A stretch of DNA of 64,000 nucleotides from an uncultured Christensenella sp. (GCA_910577435.1 CAJTLV010000004.1:62001-126000), one strand, 5' to 3'; counted from the stretch's first letter, positions 49,620-58,205 are shown. Made by a program: numbers and translations. Notes: generated by a model from the sequence alone, not told the origin.

Positions 49620-50060
49620 ATGAGCGAAACAGAGAAAGTGGATGTAAGCACAGATTTGTTGGAACAGCAAAAAGCAAAAGCGGTTGAGTATCTCCGTATG
49701 CTTGGTATTTTCAAGCCGTACATACAGGGATTTAAGCAATCGGACAAAGTTTGCTTCTTTGAACAGTTCGGCGGCTTCTGGGTTTGTCAAGAACCTGAAA
49801 TCGAAAAGAAGATGAGGGAAATCGAGCAAGAACACGGTTGCAAGGTTTATGCGATTACTCACGAAAAAGTCTACGGCGACGATATGTGGAGTTTCCTTGT
49901 GGTTACAAGCAATCCGCAAGAATGGGTTGATTTGGTTGGGCGCAGCGGAAACGGATTTTACGCATTTGCCTACACGTGGAACAGAAGCTACGATTACGGT
50001 AGCGAGTTTGGAGACGTATTCCTGCAGAGCTTCGGCGGCGGGATAAGGAGGATAGGATGA
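49620..50060 (+). CDS. Accessory protein, unknown
   Basis: 146 residues, first gene after the 49537 promoter, SD AAGGAG. Contains YLRMLGIFKPYIQGFKQSDK and an aromatic C-terminal part (FYAFAYTWNRSYDYGSEFGD). Overlaps the next gene by ATGA. Function unknown. Confidence 0.6.
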   Translation: MSETEKVDVSTDLLEQQKAKAVEYLRMLGIFKPYIQGFKQSDKVCFFEQFGGFWVCQEPEIEKKMREIEQEHGCKVYAITHEKVYGDDMWSFLVVTSNPQEWVDLVGRSGNGFYAFAYTWNRSYDYGSEFGDVFLQSFGGGIRRIG

Positions 50061-50587
50061 AGCGTAGCGAAGAATTAAGACAGCAGCTCAAAGAGCTGAA
50101 AGAACTCAAAGAAAAGAAGTTCAACGAAATGGTTGCGAATAGAACAGACCCTACGCAGGAAGGCTGGGATGCAGCGTGGAACGAATACTACGACAAGTAC
50201 GGCAGGCAGTTCGCGGAAGACATCAGGGTGCTGGAAAGAGCCATACATACAGAAATGAACAGAGAGATTGATGTTGGCGATGGCGTAACGATGTACCTAT
50301 ACAGCGACGCTTATGCTTGCACGGTAATTGCAAAGACGGCGAAGACAATCACGGTGCAGAGAGATAAAGCAACGCTCGATCCGAATTTCAAGCCAGAATT
50401 TATCCCCGGCGGATTTTCGGCGCATTGCACAAATCAGGATGAACAGTCGTACACCTACGAGCGCGATCCGAACGGCGAGATAACCAAATGTTATTGGAGC
50501 GAGAAAATGGGAAGATATACGACGGGCGGAGACCAAAGTATCAAAATCGGTCTCGGAAGACACGAGTTCTACGATTACAATTTTTAG
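50057..50587 (+). CDS. Accessory protein with coiled-coil N-terminus, unknown
   Basis: 176 residues. An N-terminal coiled coil (RSEELRQQLKELKELKEKKF) precedes a beta-rich domain (GDGVTMYLYSDAYACTVIAK). This alternation is common in phage proteins of unknown role. Confidence 0.6.
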   Translation: MKRSEELRQQLKELKELKEKKFNEMVANRTDPTQEGWDAAWNEYYDKYGRQFAEDIRVLERAIHTEMNREIDVGDGVTMYLYSDAYACTVIAKTAKTITVQRDKATLDPNFKPEFIPGGFSAHCTNQDEQSYTYERDPNGEITKCYWSEKMGRYTTGGDQSIKIGLGRHEFYDYNF

Positions 50588-50598
50588 GAGTAAGGACA

Positions 50599-50775
50599 AT
50601 GAAAGAGATTATCGGTTACATCAAAGAAGTTACATACGGCAAAGTTCAAATATCCGTTCCCGACGACGCTACATACGAAGAAATACGCGATGCTATTTTG
50701 GAACGCGATAGCGCAGGAGGAACGTGCTACACTTCCAGCGAAACGGAAGTAACGGGGTGGGAGGAAGACAAATGA
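50599..50775 (+). CDS. Small accessory protein, unknown
   Basis: 58 residues from the ATG at 50599 (TAAGGA upstream). Begins MKEIIGYIKEVTYGKVQISV. Coupled to the next gene by ATGA. Function unknown. Confidence 0.5.
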   Translation: MKEIIGYIKEVTYGKVQISVPDDATYEEIRDAILERDSAGGTCYTSSETEVTGWEEDK

Positions 50776-50999
50776 GCGGATTTGAAAAGACTGACTACCA
50801 TAGTTACAATCAAAAGAACGGATACGGGTTGACGAAGGCGCAACTGAAAATGTGGACGTTGCGGCATCAGAACGGAACGCCGGAACAACGCAAGTGGATT
50901 GAAAAGATGTTGTGCGACATCAATTTTCACCACGAGTGCAGTTTACTTGCTTGGGGAAAATACAGCGAATTGCTGAAAGAAATCGAGGAGAAGTGGTAA
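50772..50999 (+). CDS. Small accessory protein, unknown
   Basis: 75 residues from the ATG at 50772. Contains TKAQLKMWTLRHQNGTPEQR and a His/Cys pair (INFHHEC). Coupled by overlaps on both sides. Function unknown. Confidence 0.5.
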   Translation: MSGFEKTDYHSYNQKNGYGLTKAQLKMWTLRHQNGTPEQRKWIEKMLCDINFHHECSLLAWGKYSELLKEIEEKW

Positions 51000-51562
51000 T
51001 GATAAATCACGAAAATTTGTATGACGATTTGAAGGTGCTGTTTTTAAGCAGCGGGTACCTGACCGAAGACGAGAGTTGCGGATATGACGAATTGATGTTC
51101 GCGGTCAGAAAAGATTATCTGTTCGCATATTTGAAAAGCGACGAGATCAAGACGCTTGAAGATATGGAGAAATGGCTGCGCGAAGAGTACACGAGCGACG
51201 ACACATACGGGCTGTATCAGCAGGCGAAGCAGGAAGGCGAAATAGTATTTGAAAAGCGCGTATGGAATAATCGCCGTGCGGTCTTTTACGAAGTCGGAGA
51301 AGGGCTGCGGGACGGGCTGGAAGAGGAAGAAAAAATCTACATCAGGACGTTCGATTACGATACCGCTAAACAGGCGTTTGAAGTGGAACGCGATAGGTTG
51401 CTGGAAGATGATAGCTTCTTTCTCAAAGACGAAGAACCGGATGCGGAACAGAGTTTTGATTTCGGGTACGCAAAAATCAGATACGAGAACGACGACGGGG
51501 ATTTCTACGAACTGTATTTAAGGCAAGTTGAAGTCGAAGAAGAAGGACGCAACTACAAATAG
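50999..51562 (+). CDS. Acidic accessory protein, unknown
   Basis: 187 residues from the ATG at 50999 (TAATG overlap, GAGGAG upstream). Strongly acidic (EEEEKIYIRTFDYDTAKQAF, DEEPDAEQSFDFGYAKIRYE). Acidic phage proteins are often DNA mimics or inhibitors, but nothing specific supports that here. Confidence 0.5.
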   Translation: MINHENLYDDLKVLFLSSGYLTEDESCGYDELMFAVRKDYLFAYLKSDEIKTLEDMEKWLREEYTSDDTYGLYQQAKQEGEIVFEKRVWNNRRAVFYEVGEGLRDGLEEEEKIYIRTFDYDTAKQAFEVERDRLLEDDSFFLKDEEPDAEQSFDFGYAKIRYENDDGDFYELYLRQVEVEEEGRNYK

Positions 51563-51688
51563 AATCATCGTTGCAAAATACGCGATTACAGTCCATTTCA
51601 GACCGCTCAACGGCGCGGTCAACCAAATACTCATTGAAATGATAAAGCCGTTACAAACGAAATATGGGCGTTACAGGAGGTAAAAGAA

Positions 51689-52372
51689 ATGCCTAATTGG
51701 TGTTCGACAGTTATAAAGTTCTACTCGGAAAACAGAGAGCAGTTGGAAGCGATGCACAAAAAGTTCAACGAAATCAGGAACGGAAAGCCTACCGTTGAAA
51801 ACGATTTTAAGAACGGATTTATGGGAGACTACGCAAATACGTTTTTGCCAGAACTCGGACACGATAAAGTGGAGTGTCGCGGGTGGGTTGACGGAATTGA
51901 CGAAATCGAACATAACGACAAGTACGATGTGTTCACGATGTGGACGGAAACCGCGTGGACGGCAAAGATGGGAATGTGGGCAGAAATCGTAAAGAGGTTC
52001 TATCCGGAAGTTCACATTGCTTACATTGCGGAAGAATGTGGGTGCGATTATTTCTGCGTGTGGGACAAAACAAAAGGTCAGATGTTTTTCCCTGATACGT
52101 ATTACGTAGACGGTTGCTTGCCGACAAAAGACGGCAAATGCGAGTTTATCGAAGACAGGTATATGTTCAGTTCGGTTCAGGATATACAGGATTATCTTGA
52201 TAAGACATTGCCCTTCGAGTACAAGCATAAAGAGACCGTCGAGGAGCTTATGGAAGAAGTGCAGGAACGGCTTGATGAATACAGCGAGAACCACGAGTGC
52301 GACGAAGATTTGTACGCTCACTTCTCGGAGTTCGTCGAAATGGATCCTGCGGAGTTTGATTTAACGGTATAG
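51689..52372 (+). CDS. YubB/DUF1281-like ferredoxin-fold protein
   Basis: 227 residues, SD AGGAGG. The MPNWCSTVIKFYSENREQLE start is the typical beginning of YubB/DUF1281 proteins found on plasmids and phages. The rest has VFTMWTETAWTAKMGMWAEI and an acidic helical end. Molecular role unknown. The 126-bp gap before it contains a GACCGC/GCGGTC hairpin and two TTACA half-sites. Confidence 0.65.
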   Translation: MPNWCSTVIKFYSENREQLEAMHKKFNEIRNGKPTVENDFKNGFMGDYANTFLPELGHDKVECRGWVDGIDEIEHNDKYDVFTMWTETAWTAKMGMWAEIVKRFYPEVHIAYIAEECGCDYFCVWDKTKGQMFFPDTYYVDGCLPTKDGKCEFIEDRYMFSSVQDIQDYLDKTLPFEYKHKETVEELMEEVQERLDEYSENHECDEDLYAHFSEFVEMDPAEFDLTV

Positions 52373-52381
52373 GAGGTAGGT

Positions 52382-52903
52382 ATGAAAACACTTGCGAATT
52401 TGAAAAGAGACGCAAAAAGCGGTACGCTCGAAGGCAGAATCGTCTTTCACAGTATGTGGCAGGACGGATTGCCGGAAAGGTTGCAGGGTTGGCGAAGATT
52501 AGTAGACAGCAATTCGGTTGCTATTTTCTTCCAGAACGCAGACGGAAAGAAAAGCGAGTTACGGTTAGAAAAATCAACTTTGGTTGAGTATGACGGAAAT
52601 TCGCTTACGGTGTACTTTGCAGGCTACCGCGACTTAAACGATGCGGAGCGCCGCGTTATGGACGGATGGCACAGAATAACAAGTACGCCAGAGTTCAAAG
52701 AGCGAGGACGTGTAGACGCTCTTACAGACGGCTCGTCAACGTACTACGAGAAAGTTGCGTATTTCAGGAAGGCTGGAATGGAGTACCTTATGGGGCTTGA
52801 AAGACAGTGCGGTTTGAAATACGACAATTACCTTATGAAAGTTCAGGACGACAGTATTAAAGGCGAGGTCGGTATGCGGTATGAAATCCGCAGGGTGGCA
52901 TAA
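52382..52903 (+). CDS. Accessory protein, unknown
   Basis: 173 residues, SD AGGAGG. Beta-rich first half (RIVFHSMWQDGLPERLQGWR, LVDSNSVAIFFQNADGKKSE), then a helical DLNDAERRVMDGWHRI block. Overlaps the next gene by one base. Function unknown. Confidence 0.55.
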   Translation: MKTLANLKRDAKSGTLEGRIVFHSMWQDGLPERLQGWRRLVDSNSVAIFFQNADGKKSELRLEKSTLVEYDGNSLTVYFAGYRDLNDAERRVMDGWHRITSTPEFKERGRVDALTDGSSTYYEKVAYFRKAGMEYLMGLERQCGLKYDNYLMKVQDDSIKGEVGMRYEIRRVA

Positions 52904-53133
52904 TGGTAAAAGGGCAAGTAAAAGGAAGCGTTGCGTGGTATTTGCCGGATGCGAAAAAGAATAGTCGTCCTATTGCATACAGCACGGTTGCGACATCAGA
53001 TTTAATCGTAGCCTTGTATAATCAGTATGGGGATTTGCGGAAGGTCTACGAAAACATACATTACGATGAAGACGCGAAGAAGGTAGTTTCAGAATACTTG
53101 AAGTGCGGAATTTATGAAATAAATATTCGATAA
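52903..53133 (+). CDS. Small accessory protein, unknown
   Basis: 76 residues. Begins VKGQVKGSVAWYLPDAKKNS. Mixed alpha/beta. Function unknown. Confidence 0.5.
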   Translation: MVKGQVKGSVAWYLPDAKKNSRPIAYSTVATSDLIVALYNQYGDLRKVYENIHYDEDAKKVVSEYLKCGIYEINIR

Positions 53134-53145
53134 GGAGAACGCAAG

Positions 53146-53670
53146 ATGAACGAAGTAAAACGCGGCGATATTTACTATATCGTCAACAACTATCAGGAAG
53201 AAGGCAGCGAGCAACGCGCTGGGCGCCCTGCGGTAGTGGTGTCAAACGACAAAGGGAATCAGCATAGCAACGTGATTGAGGTTGTATATCTGACTACACA
53301 GCCGAAAACGGATTTGCCGACGCATATCGACATCAAGAGTGCAAACAGACCTTCGATAGCATTATGCGAACAGATTAGTTCGGTATCAAAAGAACGACTT
53401 GGAAATTATATCGGAAGTTGCACGAAGTACGAACTTGATATGCTTGCTGCCGGTATGATGATAAGTCTGGGGATTGATTTCCCTACACCGAAAGTTGTTC
53501 TTCAACCGCAGGAAAAGAAAGAAGAGAAGAAGGCGGCGGAGACTGTGCTACCTGTTAAGCAGGCTGTTACGTATGACGAATTTATTAAAGTGCAGACGGA
53601 ACGCGACACATTTGTGCGACTGTACAGAGAACTTCTGGAAAAATTGATTGGAGGTAAAGCGGCGGTATGA
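53146..53670 (+). CDS. MazF/PemK-family toxin-like protein with C-terminal extension
   Basis: 174 residues. Residues 1-115 match MazF endoribonucleases: EVKRGDIYYIVNNYQEEGSE, QRAGRPAVVVSNDKGNQHSN, and ALCEQISSVSKERLGNYIGS. About 55 extra helical residues follow. No MazE-like antitoxin is adjacent, so the extension or a distant gene may provide control, or it may act on phage or host mRNA without an antitoxin. SD AAGGAGA. Confidence 0.8.
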   Translation: MNEVKRGDIYYIVNNYQEEGSEQRAGRPAVVVSNDKGNQHSNVIEVVYLTTQPKTDLPTHIDIKSANRPSIALCEQISSVSKERLGNYIGSCTKYELDMLAAGMMISLGIDFPTPKVVLQPQEKKEEKKAAETVLPVKQAVTYDEFIKVQTERDTFVRLYRELLEKLIGGKAAV

Positions 53671-53987
53671 AAAAAGACACAGTTACGATTGAGAGCGTTA
53701 AGCAAGCGATTGAGCGCGAGTTTGAAGACTATAAAGCGGAGCAGATTGCAAAAAGCACGGAAGAAGTTTTCTGCAATGCTTTTAGAATCAATGCTTGGAG
53801 CAGCATCTTCGACTTTCTGCAGGACGGAGGATTGAAAGTCGAAACAATGTTTGCGCTCTATGGAAAATGCAACGGTCATATTATCAGCACATTGGTTGAT
53901 GAATATGTCTACACAGAGTATTGCGATATTGCACAACACGACGATCTGAAAGAACTTGTCGATAACTTTCTAAACGGCGAAGAATAA
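53667..53987 (+). CDS. Accessory protein downstream of MazF-like gene, unknown
   Basis: 106 residues, ATGA overlap with the MazF-like gene. Helical (ESVKQAIEREFEDYKAEQIA). Coupling raises the possibility of an antitoxin, but it has no DNA-binding domain typical of MazE. Function unknown. Confidence 0.5.
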   Translation: MKKDTVTIESVKQAIEREFEDYKAEQIAKSTEEVFCNAFRINAWSSIFDFLQDGGLKVETMFALYGKCNGHIISTLVDEYVYTEYCDIAQHDDLKELVDNFLNGEE

Positions 53988-54044
53988 AGTTTTTTGTGTA
54001 GTATAGAAAATCATTGACAAAATAAACGAAAAGGAGTAAGATGT

Positions 54045-54551
54045 ATGCAAACACAGGTTATAGGAAGCAACAGTATGTCGGTAAGCGAAATGATTAAGCA
54101 GGCAATCGCAACGAAAGGCTTGCAACAAAAAGATATTGCGGTTAAGATGGGTTGGAGTCCGCAGGGCTTCACGAACCGATTATCAAATAACACCATAGAT
54201 GCGGAAGAATGGGTAAAACTCGCTGCAATAATCGGTTACGAGATACAGATGGTAGATACCGAAAACAACACCGTATTAAAGCCGCGTAGAAATAGCACGG
54301 GACCACGTGTAAAACAGATGATAGACGGTCATTGGTACGATACGGACAAAGCAGATTCACTTTGCAGAAGCCCGAAGGTGTACGGAGGCTGGTTTGAGTT
54401 GTTCCGCGATATGGGAACGGGTAAGTTCTTTACGGTTGCTTACTTGGAAACGGGACGAAGTGCGTGCGTGGCCGTCATCTCAAAAGAAAACGCAAAAAGA
54501 TTTTACGAAGATTGCGGCGGCGAAGACGTGCAGAGCATATTCAAAGATTAA
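54045..54551 (+). CDS. XRE-family HTH regulator
   Basis: 168 residues, SD AAGGAG. An HTH (QQKDIAVKMGWSPQGFTNRL, about 25-50) precedes a C-terminal domain with WYDTDKADSLCRSPKVYGGW. The ATG at 54075 is an alternative start: a TTGACA-N17-TAAGAT promoter would place the RNA 5' end near 54049. Possibly a second regulator for the right-hand operons. Confidence 0.7.
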   Translation: MQTQVIGSNSMSVSEMIKQAIATKGLQQKDIAVKMGWSPQGFTNRLSNNTIDAEEWVKLAAIIGYEIQMVDTENNTVLKPRRNSTGPRVKQMIDGHWYDTDKADSLCRSPKVYGGWFELFRDMGTGKFFTVAYLETGRSACVAVISKENAKRFYEDCGGEDVQSIFKD

Positions 54552-54555
54552 AGAG

Positions 54556-54587
54556 CAGGACGCGAAAGCAAGCGTCCTGTTTTTTTA
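54556..54587 (+). terminator. Rho-independent terminator
   Basis: Perfect 8-bp stem CAGGACGC / GCGTCCTG with an 8-nt loop, followed by eight T. It separates the HTH gene from accessory operon 3. Confidence 0.92.
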
Positions 54588-54594
54588 CTCTCTC

Positions 54595-54691
54595 AATACA
54601 CAGTAATAAAAATTTTCAAAAAATATTTGCAAAATACATAAATTCCGTTTGACAATTACAGTTCTGTAAGTTAGAATAAAAGTACAAAATA
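54595..54691 (+). repeat. 97-bp promoter repeat, copy 2
   Basis: 83 bp identical to 44358-44440, then 14 bases with one difference. It lies between a terminator and the next operon, as the first copy lies after the toxin-antitoxin terminator. Confidence 0.9.
54649..54677 (+). promoter_or_regulatory. Operator promoter of accessory operon 3
   Basis: TTGACA (54649-54654), 17 bp, TAGAAT (54672-54677), palindrome TTACAGTTCTGTAA at 54656-54669. It drives the methyltransferase/nucleosidase operon to 62684. Confidence 0.85.
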
Positions 54692-54730
54692 AAACTTGCA
54701 AATTAGCAAGTTACTCGGAGGTTCTCAATT

Positions 54731-55111
54731 ATGATGAAGCAAGAGTTTGAACAGATGATAGGAAAAGAAGTTTCCTATGAGACTTTCAGAATTTATGAAG
54801 AGATGTATCTTGCGGCACCTGAAAGCGTAACCAAACAGAAGTTTGTTGAGATGCTGAATATCGCAGCAATTCCCGAAAGTGAAGAAGCAATAGCGAGAAA
54901 GGAAAGGGCGGCGGAATTTAGAAAAGAAATAGACGAAAAGATAGCAGAATTAAAGAAATGGCTTGAAATGACAAAGGACGACCTGAAAAGATACCTTGAA
55001 TGGAGCAAAGAACCGGACGGGGAGCGCTGGAAGGTAGACGTTAAAATCAAGCAGGGTCAGATAAAGCGGTATCGCGCAGAAATAGCGACTTTGAAAATGC
55101 TGGCAGCATAA
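54731..55111 (+). CDS. Helical accessory protein, unknown
   Basis: 126 residues with SD GGAGG. Long charged helices (ARKERAAEFRKEIDEKIAEL) suggest a coiled coil. First gene of operon 3. Function unknown. Confidence 0.6.
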   Translation: MMKQEFEQMIGKEVSYETFRIYEEMYLAAPESVTKQKFVEMLNIAAIPESEEAIARKERAAEFRKEIDEKIAELKKWLEMTKDDLKRYLEWSKEPDGERWKVDVKIKQGQIKRYRAEIATLKMLAA

Positions 55112-55122
55112 GGGAGATAAAA

Positions 55123-55473
55123 ATGACGACGGAACAAGCAAGAGCAAAACTGATATTGTTTTATGGGGTTAGCGACCCGACAAGCCGCGAGATCGCGTTG
55201 TATGTATTGTACGGCGAAGACGCGCCGTTTTTACAAGCCAAAGAGCAAACGCAGGTTGCAAAGATAACAATATCAGGAGGAAATCGTATGAAAGATTTAC
55301 AAACCGTTTTAATCAATTTAAGGGGAGCGCAGCAGTTGTTATCGCTGTTCTGCTCTTCTACAAGACATATCGAAGCAGACGTTAAAGGCAATCCGCAGGA
55401 AGCGTTGTTCCAAATCGAAGAGATGTTCGATAAAAGCATCAAAGATTTAGAGCGCGTAGTTTACAGCAAGTAA
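55123..55473 (+). CDS. Accessory protein with strong internal start, unknown
   Basis: 116 residues, SD GGGAG. Inside it, AGGAGG lies 7 bases before an in-frame ATG at 55288, which would give a separate 61-residue product beginning MKDLQTVLINLRGAQQLLSL. The two halves may be fused cistrons or a deliberate long/short pair. Function unknown. Confidence 0.5.
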   Translation: MTTEQARAKLILFYGVSDPTSREIALYVLYGEDAPFLQAKEQTQVAKITISGGNRMKDLQTVLINLRGAQQLLSLFCSSTRHIEADVKGNPQEALFQIEEMFDKSIKDLERVVYSK

Positions 55474-55482
55474 GAAATACAT

Positions 55483-55505
55483 AAGCGACCTGCGTTCGCT
55501 TTTTG
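55483..55505 (+). terminator. Weak terminator or attenuator
   Basis: Stem AAGCGA / TCGCTT with a 7-nt loop running into TTTT. Short, so partial termination is likely; the next gene follows 15 bases later. Confidence 0.45.
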
Positions 55506-55519
55506 TTGGAGGTTTTGAA

Positions 55520-55987
55520 ATGGTAATATGCGAAGACTGCGGAGATGTTCTCGACGAGTCGGAATTGAAGCAGGAAAGAAGTTACATCAGCGATTATATG
55601 GGCGGTTGCTACGAAACATATTCGGTTTGTCCTTGCGGCGGCGAAGTGGTAGATGCAAAACGCTGCGAAATCTGCGGCGAGTATTTTAGAGAAGACGAAC
55701 TACACGACAGCGTTTGTGATGAGTGCTTGAAAGAAGAGATGACGGTCGATAACGCGATAGCGTGCGGGAAAGACGGAAGTGCGAGAATGGAAGTCTCGAT
55801 AAACGGCTTTCTCGCGTTTTATTTCAATCAAGAAGAAATCGACGCTCTGCTGATAAAAGCATTGGAAGACAAGATAAACGCTTCGCGTATTGATGCGAAC
55901 GCGGTAATCGACAGGGCAGAAGAATGGTGCAGCGAAGACAAAAGTTACTTCGCTGATTGGTTAAAAGATAGGAGTAAAAAGCAATGA
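55520..55987 (+). CDS. Zinc-ribbon accessory protein
   Basis: 155 residues, SD GGAGG. Cys pairs in CEDCGDVLDESEL, VCPCGGEV, CEICGEYF and CDECLKEE form two probable zinc sites. The C-terminal half is helical. Overlaps the methyltransferase start by ATGA. Function unknown. Confidence 0.6.
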   Translation: MVICEDCGDVLDESELKQERSYISDYMGGCYETYSVCPCGGEVVDAKRCEICGEYFREDELHDSVCDECLKEEMTVDNAIACGKDGSARMEVSINGFLAFYFNQEEIDALLIKALEDKINASRIDANAVIDRAEEWCSEDKSYFADWLKDRSKKQ

Positions 55988-57927
55988 CGGCAGTAACATT
56001 ATTCCCATTGGAAGACAAATACAAGAAAGGAAGAATTATACCAGACGAATACAGCGCGTATATAAACGGAATGTGCGTAGGCATAATTCATAGCCGTAAA
56101 GATTATCGGCAGAAATACTATTTCCACAGCGATAACGGTATTTATGCGAATTACAGCGCGACGCTCGCGGAAATGAAAAGAAACATAGCGAAAGGCTACG
56201 AAGAAACGGTACGGGAAGGAAAATTTAAGTCTGGGAACGGGAAGCAGGCGTTTGACATAAAGTATCTGCCGGAAGGCGACAACAGTGAGTTTTTTCCGAC
56301 ACCAAAAAGCGTATGCGGTCAGATGATCGGATGCGTAAATTGGTCGAAAGTAAAAACGATACTTGAACCGTCTGCCGGCAAGGGGGATTTGTGCGACGCT
56401 GTAAAGAATTACTACAAACAGAGCCGTAACGAAAGGAGCGTAGATATTGACTGTGTGGAGGTGGACGCAAATTTGCGCTTGATACTGAAAGGCAAGAATT
56501 ACCGCGTAGTCCACGATAATTTTTTGGATTACTTTACGAGCAAGAAGTACGATTTGATTATTATGAACCCACCGTTTTCAAACGGAGACGAGCATTTGGT
56601 TAGGGCAATCGAAATGCAGGAATGTGTCGGCGGGCAAATCGTATGCTTGCTCAATGCAGAGACGCTGCTCAATCCATACACGAATTTGCGCAAAGTCTTG
56701 ATGAAGAAAATTGCAGAGCATCGGGCAGTGGTTCGGTATTTGAAATCTCCGTTTAAGAAGGCGGAAAGAAAGACCGATACGAACATTGCCCTGATAAGTT
56801 TCAATATTCCGTTGAAAGTCAGAGAGTCGGAAATGTTTTCGAGAATGGAAAAGGCTCGCGGCGAAGAGTTCCAAAGCGAAGATTGCAAAGACGTTGCGCC
56901 CGGCGACAGAATTGAAGGGCTTGTAAGAGCTTATGAAATCGAGTCGGAAGCATCGTTGGCGTTCCTGCGGGAATGGGATGCGCTTCGCCCGAAAATAATG
57001 ACCGGTTCCGATTGGTATAGCAAGCCGACTATCGGACTTATGATAGGCGGGAGTGAAGTTCGAGAAGGTATTGACACGGAAGTAATAAACAATTTTTTGC
57101 AGTCGGTAAGATTGAAGTATTGGAAACAGTTATTGGACTTGCCTGAAATCGGGAAGCAAATGACAACGGCTATTCGCACTTCGTATGATGCAAAAATCAA
57201 CGATATGGCGAACTATGAGTTTTCGATGTTTAACATTCAGGAAGTCATCTGGGACATCCGCGTCCAGTTACAAATGGGAGTAGAAGACGAGATACTTCGC
57301 TTATTCGATAAGTTATCGAACGAACATTGCTACTATGAAGGCAATAACGAGAACATTCACTATTACAACGGATGGAAGACAAACAAGGCTCACAAGGTCA
57401 ATTACAAAGTTATAATACCAGCCTACGGGTCGTTCGCTCACAGATACGATTACGATAAGTATCAGCGGCTGGTTGAAAAGAAGAACGATTTTATAGATAG
57501 TCGTAGTTGCTATTCCGTACTTGCCGATTTAGAAAAGACGCTTGATTATCTTGACGGCAAAGATCCGAAGAGAACACGTTGCGACTTGGCAAACAGATTG
57601 CATTTTGCGGAACGGCGCGGCGAGACGCGAAACATAGATTGTACGTACTTCTACGTTACGTTCTATAAGAAAGGAACCTGTCACATCACGTTTAGAGATG
57701 ATGCAAAAATCTTGATAGACCGGCTGAACATCTACGCTGGCAAAAATAAGAATTGGCTTCCGCCGAACTACGGAAGAGCATCGTATAAGAGTATGACGGA
57801 AGAAGAGCGGGCGGTTGTAGATTCCTTCGACGGCGGAGAAGAGAATTATAACAAAGTGTTTGAAAATCAAAAAGACTATTTAATCGAAAGCAACGGTTTT
57901 TTGGCGCTCGCTGCGGGAGGTCAGTAA
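55984..57927 (+). CDS. DNA methyltransferase with C-terminal DUF4942
   Basis: 647 residues. The N-terminal half is a Rossmann methyltransferase: FFPTPKSVCGQMIG, motif I ILEPSAGKGDLCDA, an acidic DCVEVD, and catalytic IIMNPPF (NPPF at 195-198), typical of N6-adenine enzymes. The C-terminal half contains DUF4942-like blocks (WDIRVQLQMGVEDEILRLFD, HYYNGWKTNKAHKVNYKVII). Such fusions are common in mobile elements; no cognate nuclease is present, so it probably protects phage DNA. Confidence 0.8.
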   Translation: MTAVTLFPLEDKYKKGRIIPDEYSAYINGMCVGIIHSRKDYRQKYYFHSDNGIYANYSATLAEMKRNIAKGYEETVREGKFKSGNGKQAFDIKYLPEGDNSEFFPTPKSVCGQMIGCVNWSKVKTILEPSAGKGDLCDAVKNYYKQSRNERSVDIDCVEVDANLRLILKGKNYRVVHDNFLDYFTSKKYDLIIMNPPFSNGDEHLVRAIEMQECVGGQIVCLLNAETLLNPYTNLRKVLMKKIAEHRAVVRYLKSPFKKAERKTDTNIALISFNIPLKVRESEMFSRMEKARGEEFQSEDCKDVAPGDRIEGLVRAYEIESEASLAFLREWDALRPKIMTGSDWYSKPTIGLMIGGSEVREGIDTEVINNFLQSVRLKYWKQLLDLPEIGKQMTTAIRTSYDAKINDMANYEFSMFNIQEVIWDIRVQLQMGVEDEILRLFDKLSNEHCYYEGNNENIHYYNGWKTNKAHKVNYKVIIPAYGSFAHRYDYDKYQRLVEKKNDFIDSRSCYSVLADLEKTLDYLDGKDPKRTRCDLANRLHFAERRGETRNIDCTYFYVTFYKKGTCHITFRDDAKILIDRLNIYAGKNKNWLPPNYGRASYKSMTEEERAVVDSFDGGEENYNKVFENQKDYLIESNGFLALAAGGQ

Positions 57928-58205
57928 TGAATAACGAAAAAGCACAGTATATGGCAACGCTTACTGTTCAGCCGTTGTCAGGAAATGTCGGGTTTACTGT
58001 AAACGCTTACGGTAACAGCATAGAAACGGCAAAGAAAATTGCGATGCAGAACCTGAATGAATTATGCGCGAAGTATAAGTTCCCGATAGGGGAAATATGG
58101 GTAATGCTTTCGGTTGAAAAAAGTGGAGAGCATATTGACTTTGACGAAACGACTGCACAATGGGACGGCAAAGAAGCAAAAATAAATTGGGATGTGGTGG
58201 TATGA
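57927..58205 (+). CDS. Small accessory protein, unknown
   Basis: 92 residues between methyltransferase and nucleosidase, overlapping both by 1 and 4 bases. A beta-alpha-beta pattern is apparent (GNVGFTVNAYGNSIETAKKI). Function unknown. Confidence 0.55.
   Translation: MNNEKAQYMATLTVQPLSGNVGFTVNAYGNSIETAKKIAMQNLNELCAKYKFPIGEIWVMLSVEKSGEHIDFDETTAQWDGKEAKINWDVVV

Noticed and set aside
54014..54042. TTGACA-N17-TAAGAT as promoter for the HTH gene at 54045
   Set aside because: The RNA would start after the ATG and lose the ribosome site; it would only work with the alternative ATG at 54075, so it is mentioned there and not listed as a promoter.
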